A DNA stretch of 23,441 nt. Origin: an uncultured Eubacteriales bacterium. GTDB lineage: Bacteria; Bacillota; Clostridia; Christensenellales; Aristaeellaceae. The first letter of the stretch is position 1, and each line of letters starts with the position of its first letter. The stretch is taken from positions 1-23,441 of the forward strand of contig USDD01000039.1 of the NCBI GenBank assembly GCA_900553265.1, in the 5' to 3' direction. The notes beneath the pieces are model-generated. The model worked only from the letters and a program-made list of their open reading frames with translations. It was not told where the DNA came from and did not search any database. A program made the position numbers and the translations under genes. This document shows, piece after piece, positions 1 to 7,362 of this stretch.

Positions 1-542
1 GCAACAACCCCAAGGTTCGCCCCGACACCGCTCACATCGAGCTGATGAAGAAGCTCATCGCCAACGACATCATCGTCATCGTCTCCGGCTGCTCCGCTCA
101 GGCGGCGGCCAAGGCGGGCCTTTTGAGCAAGGAAGCCAAGGAGCTGTGCGGCGAGGGCCTCAAGCGCGTGTGCGAGCTGGTCGACATCCCGCCGATCCTG
201 CACATGGGCTCCTGCGTTGATATTTCCCGCATGATGATTCTCGCGTCCGACATCGCCAAGGACTGGGGCATCGACGTGTGCCAGGTTCCCGTGGTCGGCT
301 GCGCGCCCGAGTACATGTCCGAAAAGGCCGTGTCCATCGGCAACTACGTCGTCGCCACCGGCATCGACACCTTCCTGGGCGTGGATCCCTACACCAAGGG
401 CGGCCCCGGCGTGGTCGGCCTGCTGCAGGGCAGCATCAAGGACTGGGTCGGCGCGAACTACACCGTCGAGCTGGACATCGAGAAGCTGGGCGACAAGATG
501 ATGGAGCGCATCGAAGAGAAGCGCGCCGCGCTGGGCATCTGA
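1..542 (+). CDS. cooS: Anaerobic Ni-Fe carbon monoxide dehydrogenase catalytic subunit, C-terminal part
   Basis: The gene is cut by the window start; the reading frame enters at base 3 and 179 residues are visible. CODH interconverts CO2 and CO at a Ni-Fe-S C-cluster in the cytoplasm. In acetogens it feeds CO to acetyl-CoA synthase (the subunit is also called AcsA). Visible motifs are GCSAQAAAKAG and HMGSCVD, which correspond to two of the cysteine ligands of the C-cluster, and SEKAVSIG, which holds the conserved catalytic lysine of the family. The N-terminal B/D-cluster cysteines lie outside the window. cooC follows after 28 bases and acsB after that, so this is the ACS-linked CODH rather than an orphan one. 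The identity is very secure; the assignment to the ACS complex is inferred from context. Confidence 0.95.
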   Translation, partial: NNPKVRPDTAHIELMKKLIANDIIVIVSGCSAQAAAKAGLLSKEAKELCGEGLKRVCELVDIPPILHMGSCVDISRMMILASDIAKDWGIDVCQVPVVGCAPEYMSEKAVSIGNYVVATGIDTFLGVDPYTKGGPGVVGLLQGSIKDWVGANYTVELDIEKLGDKMMERIEEKRAALGI

Positions 543-570
543 TCGAATCGAACTGAAAGGATTTAGTCGC

Positions 571-1341
571 ATGAAAGTAGCCATCACCGGAAAGGGCGGC
601 GTCGGAAAGACCACCCTGTCCGCCATTCTCGCCCGGCTCTATGCCGACGAGGGTCGTACCGTACTTGCAGCGGACGTCGATCCGGACGCGAATCTGGGTC
701 TGGCGCTGGGCTTCACCGAAGAAGAGGTCAACTCCATCGTCCCCATTTCCAAGATGCGCAAGCTGGTGGAGGAGCGCACCGGCGCGAACGCCGCCAACAA
801 ATTCTTCAAGCTGAATCCTTATGTCAGCGATATTCCCGACGCCTATGCCAAGGAAATCAACGGCGTAAAGCTGCTGGTCATGGGAACCGTGGAAACCGGC
901 GGCTCCGGCTGCGTCTGCCCGGAGCACGTGATGCTCAAGGCCATCCTGTCCAGCCTCATCTTCCGCAGGGACGATGTGGTCATCATGGACATGGAGGCGG
1001 GACTTGAGCATCTGGGCCGCGGCACCGCCAGCATGATGGATCAGTTTATCGTGGTCATCGAGCCCGGCGCGCGCAGCATTCAGACCTATGAAAAGGTCAA
1101 ACAGCTGGCCGCCGATCTGGGCATCACCCGCGTGCGCGTGGTGGCCAACAAAGTGCGCAATGCCGAGGACGAGGCCTTCCTGAAGAGCCGCATCCCCGAG
1201 GACGCGCTTCTGGGCTTCATCCACTACAATCCGGGCGTCATCGAGGCCGACCGTCAGGGCGCGTCTCCCTACGACGTAAGCCCCTCCGCCGTTGAAGAGA
1301 TCCGGGCGATCAAGGCTCGGATGGACAGTGAAAAGAATTGA
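571..1341 (+). CDS. cooC: CO dehydrogenase maturation ATPase CooC
   Basis: This 256-residue P-loop ATPase of the MinD/ParA type inserts or handles nickel for the CODH C-cluster. The deviant Walker A motif GKGGVGKTT sits at residues 7-15, with the signature lysine after the first glycine. A Cys-Val-Cys motif at residues 114-116 matches the metal-binding C-X-C of CooC, which binds metal at the dimer interface. VIMDMEAG near residue 140 is the Walker B/switch II region. An AAAGGA ribosome binding site lies upstream of the ATG. The gene is between cooS and acsB and probably matures the CODH encoded just upstream. The length is normal for the family and all expected motifs are present. Confidence 0.95.
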   Translation: MKVAITGKGGVGKTTLSAILARLYADEGRTVLAADVDPDANLGLALGFTEEEVNSIVPISKMRKLVEERTGANAANKFFKLNPYVSDIPDAYAKEINGVKLLVMGTVETGGSGCVCPEHVMLKAILSSLIFRRDDVVIMDMEAGLEHLGRGTASMMDQFIVVIEPGARSIQTYEKVKQLAADLGITRVRVVANKVRNAEDEAFLKSRIPEDALLGFIHYNPGVIEADRQGASPYDVSPSAVEEIRAIKARMDSEKN

Positions 1342-1364
1342 TCGTGAAAGGAATGGGAAAATAG

Positions 1365-3497
1365 ATGGGACTGTTTGATAGAGTATTCCGTGGCTCCGAT
1401 GAGATGTACTTCAAAGCGGAAGCCGAGCTGAACGCCGCCATCGCCGAGCTGGGCGAGGACGCCGCGATGACCATGCCCGACACCGCTTACTTCCTGGCCT
1501 GCATCTACGCCTATCTGGGCAAGAAGGTCACCAAGCTGAGCGAGCTGAAGGAAGCGCTGGGCGAGCTGCGCGCCATGATGGGCCGCGAGTATCGCACCAA
1601 GTCCATCTTCGATTCCGGCATCGCCACCGCGTGCTGCGCGGAAGTGATCGAAGCCTGCAAATACGCCCGCACCCCCACCCCCTACGAGGGAACGCAGTAT
1701 CACGGCCACTTCTCCGACGCGGAAGTGCGTGAGCTGGGCGTTCCGCTGGTCACCCGCGACATCCCCGGCTTCGTCGTCATGATCGGCCCCGCGCCGAGCG
1801 TTGAAGAGGCCGTGGAGACCGTCAAGGGCTATCAGTCCCGCGGTATCTTCGTCTTCATGATCGGCGGCATCATCGATCAGGTGCACTCTGCCGGCATGAG
1901 CACCGGCTTCGGCGTGCGCTGCGTGCCGGTCGGCGCGGACATCTGGTCCGTCGGCCACGTCATCTCGCTGGTCACCCGCGCGACGATGATCTTCGGCGCC
2001 ACCGAGCCCGGCGACGCGAACGCCTTCCATCGCTACACTTTCGACCGCATCTTTGCCTTCGTCAACGCCTATGCTCCGGTGGACGACATCACCGTGGCCT
2101 GCGGCGCGGGCGCCATCAAGATGGGCTTCCCGGTCATCACCAACGACACCAACGACATGTGGGCGGTTCCCAAGTCCCTGCTGATCAACACCGACACCAA
2201 GGACTGGATCGAGACCTCTCTCGAAGCCCGCGGCATCAAGATCAAGGTCACCAACATCGACATCCCCGTGGCGTTCTCCTCCGCGTATGAAGGCGAAATC
2301 ATCCGCAAGAAGGACATGCGCATCGAGATGGACGGCTCTCGCGTGGATTGCGTCGAGCTGGTTCGCACCAAGGAGCCTCAGGAGATCGAGGATCACCTCA
2401 TCACTCTGGAAGGCCCGGATTTCGACGCGTTCGAGGTCGGCGCGAAGATCCCGATCGCGTACATCGTCGAGGTGGCCGGCAAGACCATGCAGACTGACTT
2501 CGAAGGCGTGTTCGAGCGCAAGTTCCACAGCTTCCTCAACTGCATTGAGGGCGTGATGCACACCGGCCAGCGCGACATGATCCGCATCCGCGTGAGCAAC
2601 GCCGCCTTCGACGCGGGCTTCCGCGCCAGGCATCTGGGCGAGGTGCTCTACGCCAAGATCAAGAGCGAGTACGACACCGTCGTCGACAAGTGCCAGGTCA
2701 AGATCTACACCAATCCCGAGAAGGTCAAGGAGCTGCGCGCCGAGGCGAACGCCATCTTCGACCATCGCGACGAGCGCCTGAAGAGCATGACCGACGAGTC
2801 CGTCGACGTGTTCTACACCTGCATCCTGTGCCAGGCCTTCTCCCCGTCCCACGTCTGCATCGTCACGCCTGAGCGCCTCGGCCTGTGCGGCGCGGTTTCC
2901 TGGCTGGACGCCAAGGCGACCAACGAGCTGGATCCCCAGGGTCCCTGCCAGATCGTGACCAAGACCCGCCTGATCGACGAGCGCACCGGCCGCTATGAGG
3001 ACGTCAACGAGGCCGTGCAGCAGTACTCCCACGGCGCGCTGGAGCAGGTCACGCTGTACTCCATCATGGAAGACCCGATGACCTCCTGCGGCTGCTTCGA
3101 GTGCATCTGCGGCATCGAGCCCCTGTCCAACGGCGTGGTCATCGTCAACCGCGAGCACGTGGGCATGACCCCCATGGGCATGAGCTTCTCCGAGCTGGCC
3201 TCCATGACCGGCGGCGGCGTGCAGACCCCGGGCTTCATGGGCCACGGCAAGCACTTCATCACCTCCAAGAAGTTCCTGAAGGCCGAGGGCGGTCTGGGCC
3301 GCATCGTCTGGTTGCCGAAGGCGCTGAAGGAGCAGATCAAGGACAAGCTCAACGAATCTGCGCACGAGCTGTACGGCATCGAGAACTTCTCCGACATGAT
3401 CGCCGACGAGACGATCTGCACCGAGGATCCCGAGCAGCTGCTCAACTTCCTGACCGAGGTCGGCCATCCGGTTCTCGGCATGGAGCCTCTGATGTAA
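1365..3497 (+). CDS. acsB: CO-methylating acetyl-CoA synthase (ACS), catalytic subunit AcsB
   Basis: The 710-residue protein joins CO (from CODH), a methyl group (from the corrinoid Fe-S protein) and CoA into acetyl-CoA, the last step of the Wood-Ljungdahl pathway. The A-cluster ligands are all present: the [4Fe-4S] cysteines C486, C489, C498 and C508 (spacing CX2C-X8-C-X9-C), and the Cys-Gly-Cys motif at 575-577 that holds the distal nickel. These positions are shifted by a constant 20 residues from the Moorella enzyme (C506-C597), so the N-terminus is about 20 residues shorter and the rest is collinear. The N-terminal CODH-contacting region is present. The ATG follows cooC by 23 bases. No acsC, acsD or acsE follows; a terminator closes the operon here, so the corrinoid protein and methyltransferase genes must lie upstream or elsewhere. 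Confidence 0.97.
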   Translation: MGLFDRVFRGSDEMYFKAEAELNAAIAELGEDAAMTMPDTAYFLACIYAYLGKKVTKLSELKEALGELRAMMGREYRTKSIFDSGIATACCAEVIEACKYARTPTPYEGTQYHGHFSDAEVRELGVPLVTRDIPGFVVMIGPAPSVEEAVETVKGYQSRGIFVFMIGGIIDQVHSAGMSTGFGVRCVPVGADIWSVGHVISLVTRATMIFGATEPGDANAFHRYTFDRIFAFVNAYAPVDDITVACGAGAIKMGFPVITNDTNDMWAVPKSLLINTDTKDWIETSLEARGIKIKVTNIDIPVAFSSAYEGEIIRKKDMRIEMDGSRVDCVELVRTKEPQEIEDHLITLEGPDFDAFEVGAKIPIAYIVEVAGKTMQTDFEGVFERKFHSFLNCIEGVMHTGQRDMIRIRVSNAAFDAGFRARHLGEVLYAKIKSEYDTVVDKCQVKIYTNPEKVKELRAEANAIFDHRDERLKSMTDESVDVFYTCILCQAFSPSHVCIVTPERLGLCGAVSWLDAKATNELDPQGPCQIVTKTRLIDERTGRYEDVNEAVQQYSHGALEQVTLYSIMEDPMTSCGCFECICGIEPLSNGVVIVNREHVGMTPMGMSFSELASMTGGGVQTPGFMGHGKHFITSKKFLKAEGGLGRIVWLPKALKEQIKDKLNESAHELYGIENFSDMIADETICTEDPEQLLNFLTEVGHPVLGMEPLM

Positions 3498-3507
3498 ACC
3501 CCTTCAC

Positions 3508-3540
3508 AACCGGGGAGAGTTTTCTCTCTCCGGTTTTTTT
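3508..3540 (+). terminator. Rho-independent terminator after acsB
   Basis: A 12-bp stem (arms 3508-3519 and 3524-3535, one G-U pair) with a TTTT loop is followed by T residues, giving a run of seven T at 3534-3540. It begins 10 bases after the acsB stop codon and ends the CODH/ACS operon. It lies immediately before the ribosome binding site of the next gene. Confidence 0.92.
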
Positions 3541-3563
3541 CACGAATTTCGGAGGAACGAAAA

Positions 3564-4103
3564 TTGCTGGACAAAAAAGCGCTGCGCCGGGAAATCGGCG
3601 CAAAAAAACGCGCCATGAGCGCGGAGGAAATCGAGCGGGCCAGTGCGCGGCTGGCGGAGAAGTTCTTTCAGACGGAGCTGTATCGGCAGGCGAAGGCCAT
3701 CTACGGCTATCTGTCCTACAATCAGGAGGTGCGCACAGAGCCGATCCTGCGCCGCGCGCAGGCGGACGGCAAGCGCGTGGCCGTGCCGAAGGTCTACGGC
3801 GATGAGATGCGCTTTCTGTGGCTGGACGATCTTCAGCAGGTCGCGCCGGGCGCATTCGGCATTCCCGAGCCCATCGCCGACAGGCCCGTCGCCATGGACG
3901 AAACCGCGCTGGTGCTGATGCCCGGTCTCGCCTTCGACCCGGAGGGTCACCGCCTCGGCTACGGCGGCGGCTTTTACGACCGCTATCTCGCCGACCAGCC
4001 CAACCATCCCCTCGTCGCTCTGTGCTACAGATTCCAGCTGCTCGACCATCTGGAAACCGAAGCGCACGACGTCCCCGTGGATCTGGTCGTCTGCGACGAC
4101 TGA
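3564..4103 (+). CDS. 5-formyltetrahydrofolate cyclo-ligase
   Basis: This 179-residue enzyme (MTHFS, YgfA/Fau family) converts 5-formyl-THF to 5,10-methenyl-THF with ATP, recycling a dead-end folate into the one-carbon pool. The family signature is clear: MPGLAFD at residues 119-125 and the glycine-rich RLGYGGGFYDRYL at 130-142, which binds nucleotide and phosphate. The start is a TTG at 3564, chosen because GGAGG at 3551-3555 is spaced 8 bases from it and because the N-terminus LDKKALRR is typical. The gene stands right behind the CODH/ACS terminator. Its folate chemistry fits the Wood-Ljungdahl neighbourhood, though this gene is widespread in non-acetogens. There is almost no room for a separate promoter, so it probably depends on read-through or on a promoter inside acsB. 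Confidence 0.93.
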   Translation: MLDKKALRREIGAKKRAMSAEEIERASARLAEKFFQTELYRQAKAIYGYLSYNQEVRTEPILRRAQADGKRVAVPKVYGDEMRFLWLDDLQQVAPGAFGIPEPIADRPVAMDETALVLMPGLAFDPEGHRLGYGGGFYDRYLADQPNHPLVALCYRFQLLDHLETEAHDVPVDLVVCDD

Positions 4104-4121
4104 AAAGCGCTTCCAACGCAC

Positions 4122-4159
4122 AAAAGCGCCGCTCCTTCCTCGGGACGGCGCTCGTTTTT
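4122..4159. terminator. Bidirectional terminator between the convergent MTHFS and bioY genes
   Basis: A stem AGCGCCG/CGGCGCT (arms 4125-4131 and 4146-4152) is flanked by T5 on the + strand (4155-4159) and by A4 at 4122-4125, which reads as T4 on the - strand. It lies between two converging genes and can serve both. Confidence 0.8.
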
Positions 4160-4162
4160 GCT

Positions 4163-4687
4163 TTACAGAAATTTCTTCAGCCTCTTCTTCACCTGCCGGC
4201 CGATCAGTACCGCGGCGGCGATTTTAATCGCGTCGCCGGGCAGGAAGGGCAGCACGCAGCTCGCCATGGCTCCGGCGAAGGTGGTGGGCATCACGCAGAG
4301 GAACCACGCCGTTCCGATGGCGTAGAGCACCGCCGTGCCGATGACCATGCCCGCCACGCTCTTCCACGCGCAGTCGGCATAGCGTTTCGCCGCCAGACCC
4401 GTCAGCAGCGCGCAGGGCAGATAGCCCCAGAGATAGCCGCCCGTCGCGCCCACGAGGCGCGAAGCTCCGCCGGAGAAGCCCGAGAACACCGGCACGCCCA
4501 CCGCGCCCAGCAGCAGATAGATCGCCACTGCCGCCGTGCCCTCCCACGGGCCGAGACAGAAGCCCGCGAGATACACGGCGAATGTCGCCAGCGTAATGGG
4601 CACCGCGCCCACGGGAATGGCCAGCGGCGCGGCCACGCAGATCAGCGCCGCCATCAGCGCGATTCTGCACATTCTTTGTACGTTCAT
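4163..4687 (-). CDS. bioY: Biotin transporter BioY (ECF S component)
   Basis: This hydrophobic protein of about 174 residues has roughly six membrane segments and is the substrate-binding S component for biotin. It works alone or with the ECF energy-coupling module, which is not in this window. Typical BioY features are the N-terminal ALMAALICVAAPL, the ITLATFAVYLAG stretch, and the C-terminal PFLPGDAIKIAAAVLIG. I chose the ATG at 4687 because GGGAGG lies 7 bases upstream; a TTG at 4702 would overlap that site. The ATG overlaps the birA stop codon as ATGA, so translation is coupled to birA. Placement beside birA and behind a BirA operator supports biotin as the substrate. Confidence 0.93.
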   Translation of the reverse strand: MNVQRMCRIALMAALICVAAPLAIPVGAVPITLATFAVYLAGFCLGPWEGTAAVAIYLLLGAVGVPVFSGFSGGASRLVGATGGYLWGYLPCALLTGLAAKRYADCAWKSVAGMVIGTAVLYAIGTAWFLCVMPTTFAGAMASCVLPFLPGDAIKIAAAVLIGRQVKKRLKKFL

Positions 4688-5655
4688 TGTTCTTCCTCCC
4701 AACGAATGCTGATTTCTCCGGAGCGCACCGTCTGCACGCCCGCATCGGTCTCAATGACCAGTCCGCCCTGATCGTCAATGTCCAGCGCCCGCGCGGAAAA
4801 CCGCTCGTCGCCGCGGAGCACGAGGATCTTTCGTCCGATGACGTTGGAGCGTTCGCGGCTCTCAGCCATGAAGCGCCCGTCGACCAGATGCTCGTATTCC
4901 GCCTCCATGCAGGCGCAGATCTCGGCTGTCAGCCGGTTGGGCGAAATCTCGCGGCCGCACTCGTTGCCCACGGACGTGGCGACGCCCTGCAGCTCCGGCG
5001 GGAATTCCTGCCGCGCGGTGTTGACGCCGACGCCCACCACCGCGTACTCCAGCTGACCGCTCTCGAAGTCCATGCCAGCCTCGCAGAGGATGCCGCAGAC
5101 CTTTCGGGCGTTGATGTACAGGTCGTTGACCCATTTGATTTTGACCTGCACGTCCGCAATATGCTCGATGGCGCGCGCCACCGCCACGGCGGTCATGCTG
5201 GTGAGCATCACCGCGCGCTCCGCAGGCAGCGTGGGGCGGAGAATCAGGCTCATGTACACGCCGCCGTCCTCGGGCGAATGGAAGCTGCGCTGGAAGCGCC
5301 CGCGCCCGCCGGTCTGACTGCGCGCGCAGACGAGCATGCCGTGGGGCGCGCCATGAGTCGCCAGCTCCTTGGCGCGGCGATTGGTGGAATCGATTTCGCG
5401 ATGCAGCTCAATCTCCCGACCGAACGCGCGCGTCTCCAGCGCGTTTCGGATGGCCGCCTCGCTGAGAATCTCCCGGGGATCCGCCAGCCGATAGCCGCGA
5501 TTCGTCGCCGCCTCGATCTGATGGCCGTCCTCGCGCAGCTGCGCGATGGCCTTCCAGACCGCGCTGCGGGAAACGCCGAGCATTTCCGCCAGCCGCTCGC
5601 CGGAAACGCTGTCCGAGCGCATCAGCTCGAGCAGCACCGCCTCCTTGGTGGACAT
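4684..5655 (-). CDS. birA: Bifunctional biotin-protein ligase / biotin operon repressor BirA
   Basis: The 323-residue protein activates biotin to biotinyl-AMP, transfers it to a lysine of biotin-carboxyl carrier proteins, and represses biotin genes. Residues 1-60 form a winged helix-turn-helix (VSGERLAEMLGVSRSAVWKAI), making this the regulatory type. The ligase domain shows the biotinoyl-AMP loop GGRGR at 116-120 and the KWVND motif, followed by the C-terminal SH3-like domain. The ATG at 5655 has AGGGAGG 7 bases upstream; longer starts reach into the promoter. The stop codon overlaps the bioY start. A matching operator lies just upstream, so autoregulation by biotin is very likely. Confidence 0.95.
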   Translation of the reverse strand: MSTKEAVLLELMRSDSVSGERLAEMLGVSRSAVWKAIAQLREDGHQIEAATNRGYRLADPREILSEAAIRNALETRAFGREIELHREIDSTNRRAKELATHGAPHGMLVCARSQTGGRGRFQRSFHSPEDGGVYMSLILRPTLPAERAVMLTSMTAVAVARAIEHIADVQVKIKWVNDLYINARKVCGILCEAGMDFESGQLEYAVVGVGVNTARQEFPPELQGVATSVGNECGREISPNRLTAEICACMEAEYEHLVDGRFMAESRERSNVIGRKILVLRGDERFSARALDIDDQGGLVIETDAGVQTVRSGEISIRWEEEQ

Positions 5656-5659
5656 AGCA

Positions 5660-5706
5660 AAACCTCCCTGCGGTTTTCTGCGTTTCAGCATACCACAGGG
5701 AGGTTT
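5660..5706 (-). promoter_or_regulatory. Hairpin covering the birA ribosome binding site
   Basis: An inverted repeat with 14-base arms (5693-5706 and 5660-5673, 13 of 14 complementary plus one G-U) encloses a 19-base loop. In - strand RNA the 3' arm contains the GGGAGG Shine-Dalgarno of birA and is followed by UUUU. The birA promoter -10 box lies at the loop edge, so RNA started from that promoter carries only the 3' arm. RNA entering from queH carries both arms and could fold. It may act as a terminator for the queH transcript, as a translation block, or both. Confidence 0.6.
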
Positions 5707-5715
5707 AATTGTCAA
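5687..5715 (-). promoter_or_regulatory. Sigma-A promoter of birA-bioY
   Basis: On the - strand, TTGACA (5710-5715) is a perfect -35 box, separated by exactly 17 bases from TATGCT (5687-5692). Transcription would start near 5680, about 25 bases before the birA ATG. The -35 box lies inside the left half of the BirA operator. Confidence 0.8.
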
Positions 5716-5742
5716 CCATATTTCAAATATCAGTTGACAATT
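5707..5742. promoter_or_regulatory. BirA operator (biotin-responsive inverted repeat)
   Basis: A perfect inverted repeat with 10-base arms AATTGTCAAC (5707-5716) and GTTGACAATT (5733-5742) matches the known bacterial BirA site TTGTAAACC-N14/15-GGTTTACAA: here TTGTCAACC, 14 bases, AGTTGACAA. It overlaps the -35 box of the birA promoter and the end of queH. Bound BirA-biotinyl-AMP would block transcription of birA-bioY. Confidence 0.88.
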
Positions 5743-6373
5743 CCTCTGTTATTTTCTTTTTCTCCCGCTCCGTCTGGGAAAACCGGCACCCACAGTAGTC
5801 CTGTCGATACAGTCCGTACTGCACAGACAGCTCACAGGAGCGCTTGTAGCCGTTCTTCTTCTTGAAATCCGAGAACAGATAGGCTACGCCGAACTGCTCT
5901 GCCAGCTCGCCGCCGATGGCGTTCAGGCGCTGCGCGTCCTTCAGCGGACTGATGGACAGCGTGGTCGTGAAGTAGTCGAAGCCCTCCCGCGCGGCCAGCG
6001 CGGCGGTCTTGCCCAGCCGCAGCCGGAAGCATCGCGTACAGCGCTCACCGCCCTCGGGCATATCCTCCAGTCCTCGCGCCAGCGCCTCAAAGGTCTCGCT
6101 CTCGTATTCGCCGCAGCGAAACTGAATTTCGTGCGCGTGTGGAAGCTCGGCGATGAGCCGCCGCTGCTCCTCTGCCCGGCGCAGGAATTCCTCCTCGGGC
6201 GCAATGTTGGGGTTGTAATAGAACACCGTCAGATCGAACCAGTCGGTCAGGCGCTCCAGCACGGCGCTGGAGCACGGCGCGCAGCAGCTGTGCAGCAGCA
6301 GGCGCGGCCGCCCCTCCCGCCGGGCGATCTCGGCGAGCTCGCGCTCCATGGCGAGCTGATAGTTGATCTTCAC
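5723..6373 (-). CDS. queH: Epoxyqueuosine reductase QueH
   Basis: This 216-residue enzyme carries out the last step of queuosine synthesis, reducing epoxyqueuosine to queuosine in tRNA; it is the non-cobalamin alternative to QueG. The family cysteines are present: the adjacent pair C30-C31 with C34 in LHSCCAPCSS, C112/C115 in CTRCFRLRL, and the CGC near residues 194-196. The DFKKKNGYKRS segment is also typical. The start is a GTG at 6373 giving the usual MKINYQ N-terminus; it overlaps the upstream kinase stop as GTGA. The AAGGAG site is only two bases from that GTG, so ATG 6349 remains an alternative. No other queuosine gene is nearby. Confidence 0.93.
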   Translation of the reverse strand: MKINYQLAMERELAEIARREGRPRLLLHSCCAPCSSAVLERLTDWFDLTVFYYNPNIAPEEEFLRRAEEQRRLIAELPHAHEIQFRCGEYESETFEALARGLEDMPEGGERCTRCFRLRLGKTAALAAREGFDYFTTTLSISPLKDAQRLNAIGGELAEQFGVAYLFSDFKKKNGYKRSCELSVQYGLYRQDYCGCRFSQTEREKKKITEELSTDI

Positions 6374-7287
6374 AACTCCTTTTCCCCTTCGGGCGCATGT
6401 TCGGGCAGGACAATCTGAATCGCGCTGTGCAGATTGCGCATCTCGGCCACGCTGCCGCCCTCGGCGCGTTCACCGTCCAGAGTCCATTCGATGTCCTCGT
6501 CGGAGGTGACGCGAATCTGTCCCGCCTCGAAGAAGTGCACCATCTCGTTGGGCAGATTCATGGCGGTGATGCCGTGGATGATGCTGGTCAGCTGGATGGC
6601 CACCTCCGGGCTGCGGATGAGCATGACCTCAAACAGGCCGTCGTTGAGGGAAACCAGTTCCTTGTCCAGCTTGAGAATGCCGCCCACGGACGTGGAATTG
6701 GTGATGGCACAGAAGATGAAGTCGTCCTCCAGCACGCTGGATTCGGTCTCCACCCGCAGGTGATAGGGCCGAATGGACGGCAGATCCTTGATGCCCTCGA
6801 GAATGTAAGCCAGATGGCCCAGCGTGTTCTTCAGCGACTGAGGCGTGCTGTAGGACGTGCGCGTGAACGCGCCGCAGGAGGCCGTATAGGAGAAATAGCG
6901 CCCGTTGAAGCTGCCCACGTCCAGTCGCTGAATCTCGCCGCCCGCCGCGTCCCGCGCCGCCTGAAGCACGTCGGACGAAAGGCCGATGCTGTTGGCGTAG
7001 TCGTTGGTGGTTCCGGCGGGAATATAGCCGATGGGCAGATCGACGCCCGACTGGAGCACGCCGGCAATGGTCTCGTTGAGCGTGCCGTCGCCGCCAATGC
7101 AGACCACGCGCTCAAATTCCCCGGCGTGCTCGGCCAGATAGCGCGTGGGATCGCCGCTCTGCGCCGTGACATAGGTCACGCAGCGATAGCCGAAATCCCA
7201 GAAGGTGCGGATGATCTCGGGCAGCATCCGGTTGGCCCGGCGCTGGCCCGCGCAGGGATTGAGTATCAATAAAAGCTGTTTTTCCAT
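6370..7287 (-). CDS. YegS/DagK-family diacylglycerol (lipid) kinase
   Basis: The 305-residue protein has the DAGK catalytic domain: GGDGTLNE at residues 65-72, where ATP binds, and PAGTTND at 90-96. It should phosphorylate diacylglycerol or a related lipid at the inner face of the membrane, recycling diacylglycerol to phosphatidic acid. The exact lipid substrate cannot be read from sequence. The ATG at 7287 follows AGGAGG with 5 bases spacing. The stop codon overlaps the queH start, so the two are translated together. The length of about 300 residues is normal for soluble DgkB/YegS enzymes. Confidence 0.9.
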   Translation of the reverse strand: MEKQLLLILNPCAGQRRANRMLPEIIRTFWDFGYRCVTYVTAQSGDPTRYLAEHAGEFERVVCIGGDGTLNETIAGVLQSGVDLPIGYIPAGTTNDYANSIGLSSDVLQAARDAAGGEIQRLDVGSFNGRYFSYTASCGAFTRTSYSTPQSLKNTLGHLAYILEGIKDLPSIRPYHLRVETESSVLEDDFIFCAITNSTSVGGILKLDKELVSLNDGLFEVMLIRSPEVAIQLTSIIHGITAMNLPNEMVHFFEAGQIRVTSDEDIEWTLDGERAEGGSVAEMRNLHSAIQIVLPEHAPEGEKEL

Positions 7288-7362
7288 TTTTCCTCCTCAG
7301 TCGCAGCGCGCTTGCCCATCCCGCAGGATATGCAAGAAGCCGTCGCGTTTTGCGCGGCGGTT

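Noticed and set aside
1269..3467. A 732-codon open frame on the - strand over acsB
   Set aside because: acsB has every catalytic ligand in place; the antisense frame resembles no protein and is another GC-bias shadow.
7288..7362. Hairpin in the gap between the phosphoesterase and the lipid kinase as a terminator
   Set aside because: The stem is short, has a bulge, and no T run follows on the - strand. Read-through in one operon is more likely.
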